From assembly GCA_021018995.1 (NCBI GenBank), contig CM037598.1, forward strand, positions 50,607,185-50,671,184: 64,000 nt of DNA, given 5' to 3'. This document shows positions 11,021 to 23,008 of the stretch, piece after piece; the stretch's first letter is position 1; each line of letters opens with the position of its first letter. Under the pieces are notes generated by a model that was not told where the DNA came from, did no database searches, and was given only the letters and a program-made list of their open reading frames with translations. The DNA comes from Chloranthus sessilifolius (taxonomy: Eukaryota > Streptophyta > Magnoliopsida > Chloranthales > Chloranthaceae). The translations under genes were made by a program, and so were the position numbers.

Positions 11021-11423
11021 CTTTGTTCTTCCACAACTGGCGCACATCTTTGGTGTGCTGTCCTCCAACTGTCAGCCCACAGTAGCATGTTGGTGGGTTT
11101 AATATTCATTTCTTGTAACTGCACTTGGTCCCAAGCATACCCAGTTTTGCCCATGACATTCTCATGAACTTCTAAGGCTTTGTTGATTGTTTGATTGGCT
11201 GGCCTTTAGGCTGTCTGAGCACATGTTGAGCAACAGATTGCTTCTTTGGCCTTTTTAGATAGATGTCTGAACTATGACTACAATTTATTACTTATCTATA
11301 AAATACACTCAAAACATATTATTAGTCAATTCAGAGGTCAGGTTAGGAGGTGAAAAATAGTATTTTTCACTACTTAACACACCCCTGAGCAAAGGAGAAA
11401 TTCAAAACAAGTATTGAAAGGAA

Positions 11424-11560
11424 AAAATGCCACTTCTGTAGGGAGCACAGATGCATTTACCATATGCATCAAGCTTTTTAAACCCCTAGGTGATCCCTTG
11501 TGGAGTAGTGAAGTCTGCTGATGGTTTTCAGTGAAGTTAGCCACAGACATCTCCAATGAA
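11424..11560 (-). other. Conserved 3' block with stem-loop, element B
   Basis: Plus-strand reading GCCACTTCTGTAGGGAGCAC, then a stem-loop GATGCAT/ATGCATC (11450-11470), then CCCCTAGGTGATCCC and GTTTTCAGTGAAGTTA. Also found in G (39401-39517), E (58396-58515) and, shorter, F (43868-43931 plus 48935 onward), always 45-150 bases from the 3' LTR. Confidence 0.7.
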
Positions 11561-12948
11561 TCAATTAATATCAATGCAACATGTTAAAACAAAGTTCAAG
11601 CAAAATAAAATTCATTCCAAACCTTGTTCATTCAATTTTTAGAGGATTCTCAGCCGAAAAATAGTAGTTTAAAATTGAAATTCTACTATAATTCCTTCAT
11701 AATCAATCAGATCATGTCAAGGTATTTTGTATGAAAATTAATGCAAAGCTTACCATGATATTGAGAACTCAGTTTTGATAATGCCCCTAAGAAATTCAAT
11801 GTCAAACCCAAGTCTCACCAGGGCTTTCACTCACAATAATCATGAAGGGTGCATCATTTCACACAGCTCAAGATCAGTTGCAATCCTCAAATAGGACTGC
11901 AAGCATGAGCATAGGCATTGCTCTGATTTCTGAAATCCATTAACTCTTTTCACCATAGATTAAACAAATCCTCATCTCCACATGACAACTCTATCCATTT
12001 CAGATCAGTAAGGTCTTTTTATTGGGTTGTAATGTGGCTTATGGGTGAGGTTTATAAAGAATGAAAGGGGAATGAAAGGGATTCAAATTTGAGAAATCAG
12101 TAAGGTAGGGAGGTGGTGCACACACCATCTTCATTTCAGCACAATTCCATCGACTTCTTGAATTTTCAGATTTGAAGTGATCAGTTTCTAATCCTTTTTT
12201 CAATCTTTCAATGAAATGACTTCTCTTTCTCATTATATTGTTTTTCTTTTCTTTTGTATTTTTCTCCAAAAATTTTTTATGGGGTCGAATGCCACAACTG
12301 CCATCAAATGTATTTTCTTTTCTTTCAACCAAATATCAAACCTACTCAACCTTCTTCAACTCTTTCACCTTTACCTTCTGAAATCTCAGGATGGGATAAC
12401 GCTGCATTAGGTCACTGAGGTTTTGGTTCAATCTTTCTGGTTTTTATCAAAGAAAAACATGGTTTTTTGAGGCTCAATTGCTGCGTATCAAGGGAAGTTC
12501 AAAGGTGGGAAATTTTTGGTTCAAATTGTCCAAAGGATGGCCCTACATCATGTCTTCAATGTCCTGAATGCTGTCAAGCTGTTTCAACTTTGATTTACTT
12601 AACTTCTACTGAGCAATGGTAAATTCAATCAGTCCTTAGAGCAAAACAATTGCCGAAACACTTCTCAAAGAAATTTTATTCAGGCCCAAATCTCACTGGG
12701 TATGGTCATTCATCAAATTTCTGGGGGGTATCCTCACAATTTTCTCTCTTTTCAAGTTCACTAAGCATCAATTTTTGAAAATTCTGAACATTTGTTTCAT
12801 GACAATGTTAGAGCTACAGCAATATTCAGTTTTAAAAAGTTTTAAAATTCCTCTTTTTCAAAAATTAGGTGGAACTTCACTTTATTTTCATAAATTTTAT
12901 TTATCATAGCTGCATTAACATTAACTATCCATTGGCATACCCTGCGAC

Positions 12949-12984
12949 ACCCCCAAACCTATGAGGAGCAGTGTCCTCACTGCT
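12949..12984 (-). promoter_or_regulatory. Inner polypurine tract and stem-loop, element B
   Basis: Perfect seven-pair stem AGCAGTG/CACTGCT with a four-base loop (12967-12984), followed on the minus strand by AGGTTTGGGGGT (12949-12960). It lies 1.57 kb upstream of the 3' LTR and about 270 bases after the last ORF. Confidence 0.65.
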
Positions 12985-13249
12985 TTGGAAGTATATCAAC
13001 AAGACACAATTGGGACATATAAGGAAAATAGCAAAGGAAACATAAAAACAAAGCTAAATACAAAGGAAAGTAAGAGACACAGTGGTATTGACAAAACAAA
13101 GATATTATTGCACACATGTAATTACAAAGTATCAAAAGAAGCAGTATAAGCAAACAAAAATATATACATCATAAACAAAAACAAACTAATTACAAAAAAT
13201 CCTAACTAGAGGCTAATGATTATAAGCAAACCCTAAACACAATCTACTC

Positions 13250-15982
13250 TTAATCAGAATCTGAATAAGAGCTAGTTCTTGATAAAGACGTTGGCTCCCA
13301 TCCTTATTGTGTAGCCTGCTTGTAATAATCTTCCTTGACTTGCATTCTTCTTTTCAACCTCTCAACACTGTCAGCACCCTTCTTAGTTCTTTTGGCGGCT
13401 GGCTTTCAAGGCTTGGATATTAACCTAGGGCCTGGTGGACTCATTAATGGACACCCCAGCTACTGAGGGTGGCGTCCCTCCTAGTAAGGTGGCATGCACT
13501 GTGTTAGCCAGGTTGGATAGCATCTAAGATTTTTGCCTCCCTGCATCATAAAGTGTGAGGGCTTGCTTGCACAATCCCTCCCAATGAAGCTTCTCCCATC
13601 TACGCTCCATTTTTAGCCTGTCAATCTCATCTACAAAGGGCTGCTTCACCCAGGTCTTCATCATAGCCATCCCTTGTTGGACATCCCTCCAGATGTAGGG
13701 ATTTTCACCCATGGCTCTATAAAGAGTGGAAAATGGTGGTGTAGGGAGAAGGTATTTAGGGATAATGGTCCTCTCATTGGGGTTAGCAAATAAATGGTGG
13801 GGAGTGGAAGAAGAGGATGGGAGAGAAGGGGAAAGTGGGATGGGTGATAGAAGCTCCTCTACTTCCACAACAGGCTCAAGTGAGGTGGAAGGATGCGTAA
13901 AGGGTATAGAAGGTAGAGCTACCTCCCCAAAATCAGATTGAGTGGAGGAGTCTCTAGTGGAAGGGGTTATAATGGTGGTAGGGAGTGGTTCTTCCACCTC
14001 AATAGTGGAAACAACTACTAAAGGAGATGGTGGTGGAGTGGGTAAAGGGGTAGGTGTAGGAGTAGGGATAGGAAGAAGTTGGAAGGTAGGGGTAATGGGG
14101 CTTATGGTTGATTAGATGGCTTGTAAGTAGGTGGTCATGGCAACTTGGTTAGTTGTGTTGGTTTGGAGCTGGGTTTGGATGGTGGTAAGAAGAGAGGATT
14201 TGGGTGGAGGCCTCAAGTAGAATTTTGGTGTGAGTAGTAGGTGGAATGGGTATAATGGGCTGGAAGGGAGAAGTGGGGGCATGCTGAAAAGGTGGGGTGG
14301 GTGTAGGCTATGATTGGGTAGGCTGTGGAGAGGTGGGCTGTGGAGAATCAGGTAATGGGGAGTATTCATGCCCAATATTGTCCACAATGGACTTTATCAG
14401 GGATGAATACCCCTCAATGGTTAATTGGTCTTGGGTATGTGGAGGTGAGATGGATATGGATAGTGGAGAAGAAATGGCAAGGTCAGCTGATGTAGAGGGT
14501 GTAGGGCTCAAAGGTTCAACAGCTGGAATGGATGGGCTGGTTGGAGGGGTTGTAGTTGACCTTCTTAGGTAGGAGGATGTGATGGGTGATGAAGGTAAGG
14601 TAAGGATGGGGTTTGTGGTAGGAGGAGTTGACAGAGGCATGGAAGTGGTGATGGTGGAAAGGGTGGCTAAGCTGCTAGGAGGTAAGGAGACTGCAATGGA
14701 GGGTATGGAAACTGAGAGGGGTGGTAGAGAGGGTGATGGAATGGAGGTGTTGGCAATGTCAGGGGTGGCAATAGGTACAGGCATAGCAGTGGAGGGGATG
14801 AGTATTGGTTCAAGGGTCACAACTGGAGGTTCTGAGCTAAGACCAACAGAGGTGGGTAGAGGCTCAGATCTGGCTAAAGTAGAGGTGCCAGCTACAGCGG
14901 CTGAACTGCCTGCCTGTGGGGCTTCCCTCTCAGGACTCTCAACTGACTTATTGTTTCTCTTCCCAATCAGGGTCCTACTAGCAGACCAGGCCCTCTTCCC
15001 AAATACTTTTGGAGTCACCCTCTCCATTGGCTCATCCATTTGAAACACAAATTTTCTCTTTTTAAGCAAAGCAGTGGTGAGTCTGCTGTAGGGGAGCCCT
15101 GACAAGGCCTGTACTTTTCTGATCTTCATATTTACATCTACCATTGCCTCAAATACCAGATTGGAGGCATTCATAAACTGGCCCTTGGGGAAAAAATACA
15201 GGGTATCCACTATGGGGGTTCTCCTCTCTTGCTGATGTCCACTAACATAGATGTTTTTCCTCAGAATGGAATCAATGAAAAACATGCTAGGGTGTAAATA
15301 TCTCCTCATCAATGACTCCCCAGAGCCCACAATGCCTTGAGTCAGGTGTCTGGCCATAGCTCTAAAGGAAACACTCTCGGGTGCTGCTAGACCATAGGTT
15401 GTATAAAAAACAAATGGGACCCCCAATACTAATCCTATAGCACTGTAGTCTATAACAATCTCCCAGTTATCAATTAAAATCACAAGGCAAGGCTCAGTTG
15501 ACCCAGGCTTCATTTTCTTCCTGATATTTTGATTCCACAACTTGACCAGCCTAGGGTAGGATTTTTCTTGCAATGGGGTCAACATGGGAGTCAGGCCAGC
15601 ATTCCTTAGAAAAATAGGGGAGGTCAAAAGTTGTTTCTGGAATCAGGCCGAAGACATCCACAAATTCATTGGGAGTAGATAGATTCACAGGGACTTCAGG
15701 TTCAACCTCAGGGTTAGGCTCAGGCTCAGGGATTTAAGGCACAGGGTTAGGTTCTACCTCAGGGGCCTCCTCAACAATTTCTTCACTGAATTTGGCCTTC
15801 TTGGAATTCTTAGCTTTCTTAGATTTGTCAGATTTCTCAGCTTTATCCATGACAAGCTTCCTCTTAGCATGTGGGTTCTCCATGGGCTATGTGGTTAGCC
15901 TACTGGATTTCCTAGTGGTTTTGGTGGCGGATTTGGAAGGGGCATTGAAAAGGTTAGCAAGGGTTTCCTCTTGATCAACCAT
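13250..15982 (-). pseudogene. Third (env-like) ORF of element B, broken
   Basis: It sits where Athila elements carry their env-like ORF. The likely start is the ATG at 15982. It runs through a Lys-rich stretch (KAEKSDKSKKAKNSKKAK), two stops and a frameshift near 15630, then a long open part (15627-14308). That part has a folded-looking domain (GLVLGVPFVFY, FRAMARHLTQGIVGSGESLMRRYLHP, RRTPIVDTLYFFPKG), then a Ser/Thr/Pro-rich tail. After another frame change the tail goes on (14387-14112, 13997-13524) and ends in an acidic SDSD just before the stop at 13250. No clear signal peptide or transmembrane segment is visible, so the env label rests on position. The tail is homologous to ORFs in D and G. 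Confidence 0.7.
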
Positions 15983-17045
15983 TGGATAGTCAATCCCCCA
16001 AAATCAATCTCAACAACCACATAGACTTCTTTGTTCAAACAAGGTAACCACACAAATCGGAAATGGAAGTGCAAAGTTTGGAAATCACAGAGTGGAGCTG
16101 AAGAACTTACCAACAGAAACCTAGGGTTTCTCAAATCTCGATGTGTATGGCATCAAACCAGCTCAAACTAGGTGCAAAATGTCACCTTTGAGGAATTGAA
16201 GCACTTGGAACAATGGCCGAGTGATTGGAGTAGGAACTAGTGAAGGGGAGGACAAAGAAAGAAATGGGAAATTCAGCAGACAAGAGCCAAAGCTTGCACA
16301 CAGAAGTTGTCGAATAACATAAATGAGTTGTCGATAGGTTTAAAAACATGTAAATCGTGCTTCGACAGGATTGGGGAAAGGGTTTTGACAGGTTGGTACA
16401 AACTGTCGAGGAGTTAAAATATCTAAGATGGCAGGGATGACAGGTTGATGGTGTTGAGTGGTTCACTCAATCCTGTCGACAAATTCAAGGCTTCAAAAAA
16501 AAAACAAATCGAGAGGTACATGGAACCTCTCGACAAGTACTCTTAACCTGTCAAAAATGTCCCCAAAATCCTTCAGAACCTGTCAACTTTCTTCCTCAAC
16601 ATCTTGGCGGGTTCATAGATCTTGTCGACTATCATATTTACACCTTCAGAACCTGTCGAGAATCAACTCAACCCTGTCGACAAGTCCCAAATCTTGTCAA
16701 ATTGCATATTAGGAACCTTCAGAACATATTGAACATCAATTCAAACCTCTCGACAGGTTGTTATGTAGTTCAAAAAGATTTTTCATCAGTTCCCACTCCA
16801 TTCCCCACACAATTTGTCAATTCTACTCTCCTCTCATTCATTTCTCCTACCTTGGAGTTGCTGCCTTATTCCTCTAACCTACTTCTTAAAGACTCATGAT
16901 CCTTGTTTTTATTTAAATGCAACACTAAGCAAAATGGCAACAAATATATACACTGCCAGACAGATTTTAAAACGGCAACAGACATAAAACCACAGTTATG
17001 ATACATAGTATTGATTGCTGAAAATCAATCACATTTTAGAGGTTC
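15983..17045 (-). other. Spacer between integrase and third ORF of element B, with U3-like motif cluster
   Basis: No credible gene. From 16310 to 16765 it carries a cluster of the motif that fills the U3 of its own LTR, including a complete AACCTCTCGACAGGTT at 16744-16759 and many single copies (CTGTCGAC, CCTGTCGAGAA, TTCGACAGGATTGG). The cluster ends some 330 bases upstream of the third ORF start. Element E has the same arrangement with its own motif type. Confidence 0.7.
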
Positions 17046-18425
17046 TTAAAGGTGAATGGTCCCCACAGGCTCTATTACATTTTCAACAAAGAGCTTGAGC
17101 CTTTGACCATTAACTTTTATGATCCTACCATCTTTTGGATCCTTGATTTCAACAGCTCCAGATGGGGATACATGCTCTACCATGTAAGGTCCCTCCCATC
17201 TGCATCTCAACTTGCCTGGGAACAATTTAAATTTAGAATTGAACAATAACACCTTATTACTAGCATTGAACTCCTTCCTCAGCAAGTGCTTGTCATAGAA
17301 GGCTTTAAATTTCTCTTTGTAGATCCTAGCATTGGAGTATGCTTCCAATCTTAGCTCTTCTAGCTCTGACAGCTGGAGCCTCCTGTGCATGCCAGCAGAA
17401 GTTAGATCAACATTCATTGTTTTGATAGCCTAGTAGGCTATATGTTCCAACTCTACTGGCAAGTGACAGGCCTTGCCATAGACCAACCTAAAAGGGGAAA
17501 TACCAATAGGGTCTTATAGGCAGTTCTATAAGCCCCCAAAGCATCATTCAGTTTTTGTGCCCATTCCTTTCTATCTGTCCTTACAGCCTTCTCTAAGATA
17601 TGATTGATCTCCCTATTAGAAATTTCAACTTGCCCACTGGTCTGTGGGTGGTAGGGAGTTGCAATCCTGTGTGTAATAGAGTACCTTTTGAGCAAATTCC
17701 CAAAAGGTCTGTTACAGAAATGATTCCCTCCATCACTAATGAAAGCTCTGGGGGTGCCAAATCTGGAAAAAATCTTGTCCTTTAAAATTTTGAGGACAAC
17801 TGTGTTGTCATTTGTTCTTGTGGCACTGGCTTCAACCCATTTGGATATACAGTCCACTGCCACAAGGATAAAATTGAAACCCATAGAAGGACGGAAAGGG
17901 TCCCATGAAGTCCAATTCCCCAAATGTGAAAAAGTTCAACAACCAGTAGAGGATATAAAGGCATGGAGTTTCTTTTAGATATATTTCCCATCTTTTGGCA
18001 TCTTTCACAGGCTTTATAATGCTGCCATGCATCCTTGAATAGAGTGGGCCAATAAAATCGGCTTTGGAGCACCTTGGTAGCAGTCTTGTTGCCACTAAAA
18101 TGGCCTCCACAAGCCTGTTCGTGACACATGGTTAGTTGTTGTGAAAATCCTCATCAGGGACACATCTCCTCACAACTTGGTCTGCAGAATGCTTGAACAG
18201 GTATGGATCCTCCCACATATAATATCTGATCTGTGAAAAGAACAACTCCTTGTCCATTTTGTTCCAATGTTGGGGAATCCTACCTACTACTAAGTAGTTC
18301 ACAATGTTTGCAAACCAAGTTGTAGAAGTGTTGACAGTAAACAACTGTTCATCAGGGAAAGAATCATTGTTAGGCAGCCTATCAAACTCCTCGGCTAGGA
18401 TCCTGGATAAGTGGTCTGCAACCAC
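17046..18425 (-). pseudogene. pol: Integrase of element B (broken)
   Basis: Enzyme that joins element cDNA to host DNA. The zinc-binding N-terminal part carries MCHEQACGGHF and CERCQK (18129-18000). The catalytic core has all three acidic sites in order: AVDCISKW (about 17860), FISDGGNHF (about 17730) and GQVEISNRE (about 17620), with HPQTSGQ before the last. A frameshift near 17500 moves the reading frame, and the C-terminal part (17417-17046) has RWEGPY and VNGQRLK as usual for this lineage. No chromodomain follows. Further breaks at about 18130 and 17925 mean no intact protein. Confidence 0.85.
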
Positions 18426-19810
18426 ATTTTAAACCCCTTTTTTGTCCTTAATCTCAAGTTCAAACTCCTGTAATAGGAGGATCGATCTGATTAATCTTGG
18501 CTTGGCATCCTTTTTTGACAAAAGGTATTTCAGGGCTGAGTGGTCTGTGAAGACCACTATCATAGCTCCCAACACATAAGACCTGAATTTCTCCAAAGCA
18601 TAGACAATTGCCAATAATTCTTTCTCAGTTGTGGTGCAACTTAATTGAGCATCAATCATGGGTTTGCTTGTATAAACAATCACACAAGGTGCCTTATCCT
18701 TCCTTTGTCCCAAGGCTGCACCAATAGTAAAATCCGATGAATCACACATCAGCTTAAATGGCAAAGAAAAATCAGGTGCTTGAAGGATAGGTGCAGAGGT
18801 TAAATTGCCTTTCAAAAGCTCAAAAGCCATAAGACATTCATCATTAAAATCAAAGGGAACATCTTGGCACAACAGGTGAGAAAGAGGTTTTGAGATCTTG
18901 CTAAAATCCTTGATGAATCTCCTAGAGAGCTCAGCATGGCCAAAGAGAGATCTGACTTGTTTCATAGTATTTGGTGGGGGAAAATGTGCAATTAGATCAG
19001 GTTAGCCTTGTATATCTCAATGCCTCTGTAGGAATCCACATGGCCAAGGACAATGCCTTGATTGACCATAAAATGGCTCTTTTTCTAACTCAAAACCAAG
19101 TTGGTTTCCTCACATCTCTGCAACACAAGGTAGAGATGGTGTAGACATCGGCTAAAACTGTCCCAAAATATAGAGAAATCATCCATGAATAACTCTAAAA
19201 ACTGATGAATTATGTAAGAAAATATAGCATACATGCACCTTTCAAAAGTTGCAAGGGCATTGCACAATCCAAATGGCATCCTTCTATAAGCAAAGGTGCC
19301 AAATGGGCATGTGAAAGTTATCTTTTCTTGATCTTGGGGATAAACATTGATTTGGTTATACCCTGAATATCCATCAAGAAAATAATAGAAAGTCTTGCCT
19401 GCCAACTTATCCAAAATTTGGTCAATGAAGGGCAAAGGGAAGTGGTCTTTTCTGGTTTTCAAATTGAGCCTTCGATAGTCTATACACACCCTCCAACTTG
19501 TGGTTTCCCTAGTTGGAATAAGCTCACCAGAATCAATTTTTACCACAGTGAGTCCAGATTTCTTAGGTACTACCTGGGTAGGTGCCACCCATTCAGAAGC
19601 TGAAATGGGGTAGATGACTCCAGCATCTAATAATTTGCCCACTTCTTACATGTGGGGGTTCAATTTTCTCTGTATTTCTCTAGAGGATTTGAAACCCTCT
19701 TCCAAATGGATTTTATGCATGCACATAGCAGGGTTGATGCCCCAAAGGTCAACAATAGTCCAACCTATTACTCTCTTGTATTTTTTAAGAATACACAACA
19801 ATTCTTCCTC
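18426..19810 (-). pseudogene. pol: Reverse transcriptase and RNase H of element B (broken)
   Basis: [54 protein letters not shown] and the catalytic LFMDDFSIF (19642-19085). RNase H (18965-18429): [30 protein letters not shown] and [11 protein letters not shown], ending KDKKGV before a stop. Only one RNase H domain is present, which fits Athila rather than Tat elements. The stretch 18966-19084 between the two is out of frame. Upstream, ELKQLPKTLKYAFLG (about 19900) is the usual linker before RT. Confidence 0.88.
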
Positions 19811-20028
19811 TTGCTAATAAGTGAGAGAGAAAGAAATTATCACTAACAACTTCTGGTTTACCCCTAAAAAAGCATATTTCAAGGTCTTAGGTAGTTGTTT
19901 CAACTCCACATCAGGTGGACATATGAGAGAAGGTAACAAAGGTTCCTTTGATGGTGGTGGAAGAGGCAACACAGCATGTTTCCAAGGAGGATACCTTGTT
20001 GCTGGCCTCACTTCAAAAATTAAGGCTT

Positions 20029-20800
20029 TCACCTCTTGAACCATGGGTGTGGGGGCCTTTTCTTCAACAATCTCACTCCCCACATTCTAAAAAACATCAC
20101 AAAAATTATCAGAATGCAGCAGCTTGGGAAAGTCTCTTCCCCGAGCTCATCTAATACATCAATTAAAAAGCAATCCTCCCTATCCAAGTCAGGCAGACTT
20201 GTTGCATTGTAAACATTTAATTTCACTTTCATGTTACCAAAAGGCACCTCCATTATACCTAATCTACATTGAATACGAGCATTGGTACGAGCATTGGCAA
20301 TGGCCAAGAATGGCCTACCCAAAATCACAGGAATGGAGGTGGTATACTTGCTTGGCTCCATGTCAACCAGAAAATCTGCTAGGTAGAAAAACTTATCAAC
20401 CCCAACTAATACATCTTCTATCATTCCCACAGGCCTCCTTTTAGATCTGTCGGTTAGTTGTAGCATCACATGTGTGGGCTTCAATTCTCCCAAGCCTAAC
20501 TTCTCATAAACTAAATATGGAAGTAGGTTTACACTAGTGAGCAGATCTGACAAGGCCTTCTCAATGGTGTGATCCCTAATGATGAAGGGGATTGTGGGAA
20601 CTCCAGGGTCTTGAAGCTTGGATGGGGTTGTAATGGACAACACTTGGTTCCTTTCTTGGATAGGTGCATCCTAGATTGTCTTTTGTGGGTGCACAGTTCT
20701 TTCAAAAATCTTGCATAGGTTGGAACTTGCTTGATAGCATCAAGTAAAGACAAGTTGATCTTTACTTATTTGAATGTTTCCATCATCTCCTCCATTTTAG
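20029..20800 (-). pseudogene. pol: Protease region of element B, catalytic motif damaged
   Basis: Retropepsin-like domain of the Gag-Pol polyprotein. Visible are PTIPFIIRDHTIEKAL, then DLLTSVNLLPY where DLGASVNLLP-type sequence is normal, then KPTHVMLQLTDRS and IPVILGRPFLA. The catalytic aspartate is kept, but the following Gly-Ala has become Leu-Thr, so the protein would be inactive even without the surrounding frame breaks. The gag-protease linker TYARFLKEL lies at about 20700. Confidence 0.75.
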
Positions 20801-20972
20801 CATTCCCCTTTTCAAATAGAGAAGGTGCTTGTAGTGCATTGGAAAATGGCAAATGGGGAACTGCTCTCCCATTTACTGCCTTAGCAAGCTCATTAGATTT
20901 TTCTTTATTTTTGTTTTCAGTTTTCTGTTGGGGCACATCAACACCCCCCTTATTTCTTATATGCTGCTCCTG

Positions 20973-22518
20973 TTACATATCATCATGGGCTATACTTTTC
21001 TCATCAACTTCAACACCAACTTGGTTATCAACCAACCTTCCACTTCTGAAAGTGGTGACAGATTTAGCTTCGTCATGTGAAGAAGTCTCACCCACCATGT
21101 ACTGCCCTCTGGGGTTATTCATTGGTTGACTAGGCAGTCTTCCCTCCTCTCTCTTAGTCAAGGTATTAGATAGCTGACCAAGGTGATCCTCTATCTTCTT
21201 AATACTTTGCCTATGGGAGTTAATAGTTTGTGACAAAGAGCCCAAATTCTGTAATGAAGCAAGAACTTGCACTTCCAATGTGAGAGATCTAGTGGGTGTT
21301 GGGGCTGGTGCACTTTGATGCACAGGTTGAGCCATTGGCTAGGCCATAGGCTGCTGGTATTGAGACCTTGGAAAGTAATTATGCTAGTATGGCTGGGCAT
21401 TCCTATAAGGCATGGATTGCTGTTGTGGATGTTGTTGCTGCTAGTTTTGGAAGGTATCTTGTTTCCACCTCAAGTTGGGATAGTTTCTCCTATGATAACC
21501 AGCAGTAGGCTGTTGTCCAAAGGACTGAGCAACATTCACATGTTCCATCACAAGGTTTGGAAATTGGGTAGCAGAGGGACATTCCTCAAGTGAGTGAGTG
21601 GGGGACTGGCATATCACACATGCCTCCTCCACTTTGGCAGCCATTGGAGACTGCATTGCTCCCATGAGCTTATCAAACTTTTGAGTCAAGTTGTCCACTT
21701 TTCTTTCTAAATCGTTGTATTCACTCACTTCATACATTTTCCCTCTTGTAGTGTTCTCTCTCACGAATCTAACAGGGGTCTCAAAGTCCCTTGACATGGT
21801 CTCCCTTTGTATGGAGTTTTCACTAATGATATCAAACAACTCCCAAGCCTCATCAGTTATCTTGTGGAGGTATGTACCACTACATGAGGCATCAATCATA
21901 TCCCTGCTCTTGGGATTAATTCCTTGATAGAAACTTCGAACAAGTTGTCATTCAGGAATTTGGTGATAGGGGCATTGCTTCAAGAGTTCCTTAAATCTCT
22001 CCCGTGCTTGGTGAAAGTCTTCCATTGGGGCTTGAGCAAATGAAATTATGCTCTTCCTCAGCTGACTTATTTTGGACATGAGAAAAAATTGGGCCAAAAA
22101 TTGACATTGATGGTCATTTCAAGATTGAATACTATTGGTTGGGAGCATTGACAACCAAGCTCTGGCTCTATCCTTCAGTGAAAAAGGAAAGAGTCTCAAC
22201 CTGGTTGCTTCCTCCCCAAAACCTGCAATGTTGAAAGTAGTGCATAGTCTTAAAAATTCATCAAGTTCCCTTGGACAACATCTGTATGATGGAAGATTTA
22301 ATCTCATAGTTCCCTTGGACAGCAGGGAATTGAATGCAGAAGGGGGAATTGTATACCCCTAGTGCATTGAATTCTTTCAATGTCCTAGGTTGCTCACCCA
22401 TTGCAGAACTATCACAATCAATCACAGGTGTGTGTATGGGCTGCTTAGGTCTAAGAAGTCTCTCAACTTCAAGATCTAAAGGAGCAATCTCAAGATTAAG
22501 AGATCTCCTACCAAGCAT
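20973..22518 (-). pseudogene. gag: gag of element B (broken)
   Basis: Start chosen at the ATG of MLGRRSLNLEI (22518), matching element A. The pieces in order are the N-terminus (MGEQPRTLKEFNALG), the capsid core (EEATRLRLFPFSLKDRARAWLSMLP, 22307-22119), a stretch with stops, then 21899-21441 with the nucleocapsid knuckle CVICQSPTHSLEEC (perfect CX2CX4HX4C, about 21620-21580) and a Gln-rich tail. Another piece (21335-20973) leads to protease. At least three stops or frame changes. Confidence 0.85.
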
Positions 22519-22800
22519 ACACACAACAAAAACACAGTACAACACAGAAAATACATCACAGAGTTTAGCAAAACAAATTCAAAAATACACAACTAATGCT
22601 ACAGATCTAAAAATTTACAGATCTAAAAATGTAAAGGAGTTAGGAAATGCAAACTTTAGCACAACTTGCTCCTCCAATTGGTACAAAGCTCCAATTTAAA
22701 CTATATAAAACTACAACAGCAATTAGTCAAACACAAAATAGGCAATTAAAAATCTAAATCTAAATTGAGAAAAACATAGATCTACCAATTTAAAAACATA
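22519..22800 (-). other. Leader of element B between primer site and gag
   Basis: Short untranslated stretch of about 280 bases, A/T-rich, with a repeated AGATCTAAAAATTTACAGATC segment. No gene. Confidence 0.6.
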
Positions 22801-22820
22801 GATCCCCAGCAGCGGTGCCA
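22801..22820 (-). other. Primer-binding site of element B (tRNA-Asp type)
   Basis: Minus strand TGGCACCGCTGCTGGGGATC, 17 of 20 bases matching the complement of the plant tRNA-Asp 3' end, six bases from the LTR. Confidence 0.85.
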
Positions 22821-23008
22821 AAAACATGTTGGCTTGCTTACCTTGCAACTATTAAATGGTTAAAACGTCAAATTAAGAGCACAAAGTACAGAGGTATGGG
22901 CTCAAGGTAAGCAAGCAGTCCTGCAAGAACCAGGGCTGTTGTAGTAAATTTTAATAGGTAAGTCAGGGAAGGCCCACGGGGAAATGTGTTTTAAAATGGG
23001 GTAAATCT

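Larger units (their letters stand above)
9179..11379 (-). repeat. 3' LTR of element B
   Basis: Starts TGTTGGTTTGCTTACC and ends ACTACTTAACA; 2201 bases against 2252 for the partner LTR. It holds the motif cluster 10380-11020, TATA box 10098-10106 and hairpin 9635-9666. Confidence 0.9.
11380..13249 (-). other. 3' non-coding region of element B
   Basis: About 1.9 kb between the third ORF and the 3' LTR with no credible gene. The terminal polypurine tract next to the LTR (11380-11390) is worn. The region holds the conserved block 11424-11560 with stem-loop 11450-11470, a conserved segment CCATACCCAGTGAGATTTGGG (about 12684-12706) shared with C, D and G, and the inner polypurine tract with hairpin (12949-12984). 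Confidence 0.7.

Noticed and set aside
10424..11154. ORFs on both strands over the left LTR of B
   Set aside because: Produced by the repeated CTCGACAGGTT motifs; frames are not kept between the two LTRs of B.
13726..13941. Plus-strand ORF of 71 codons
   Set aside because: Antisense of the third-ORF tail of B, low complexity, no homologue in D or G in the same sense.
14297..15043. Long plus-strand open frames rich in Gly, Val and Met
   Set aside because: They lie exactly opposite the Ser/Thr/Pro-rich tail of the third ORF of B; antisense of such sequence is open by composition.
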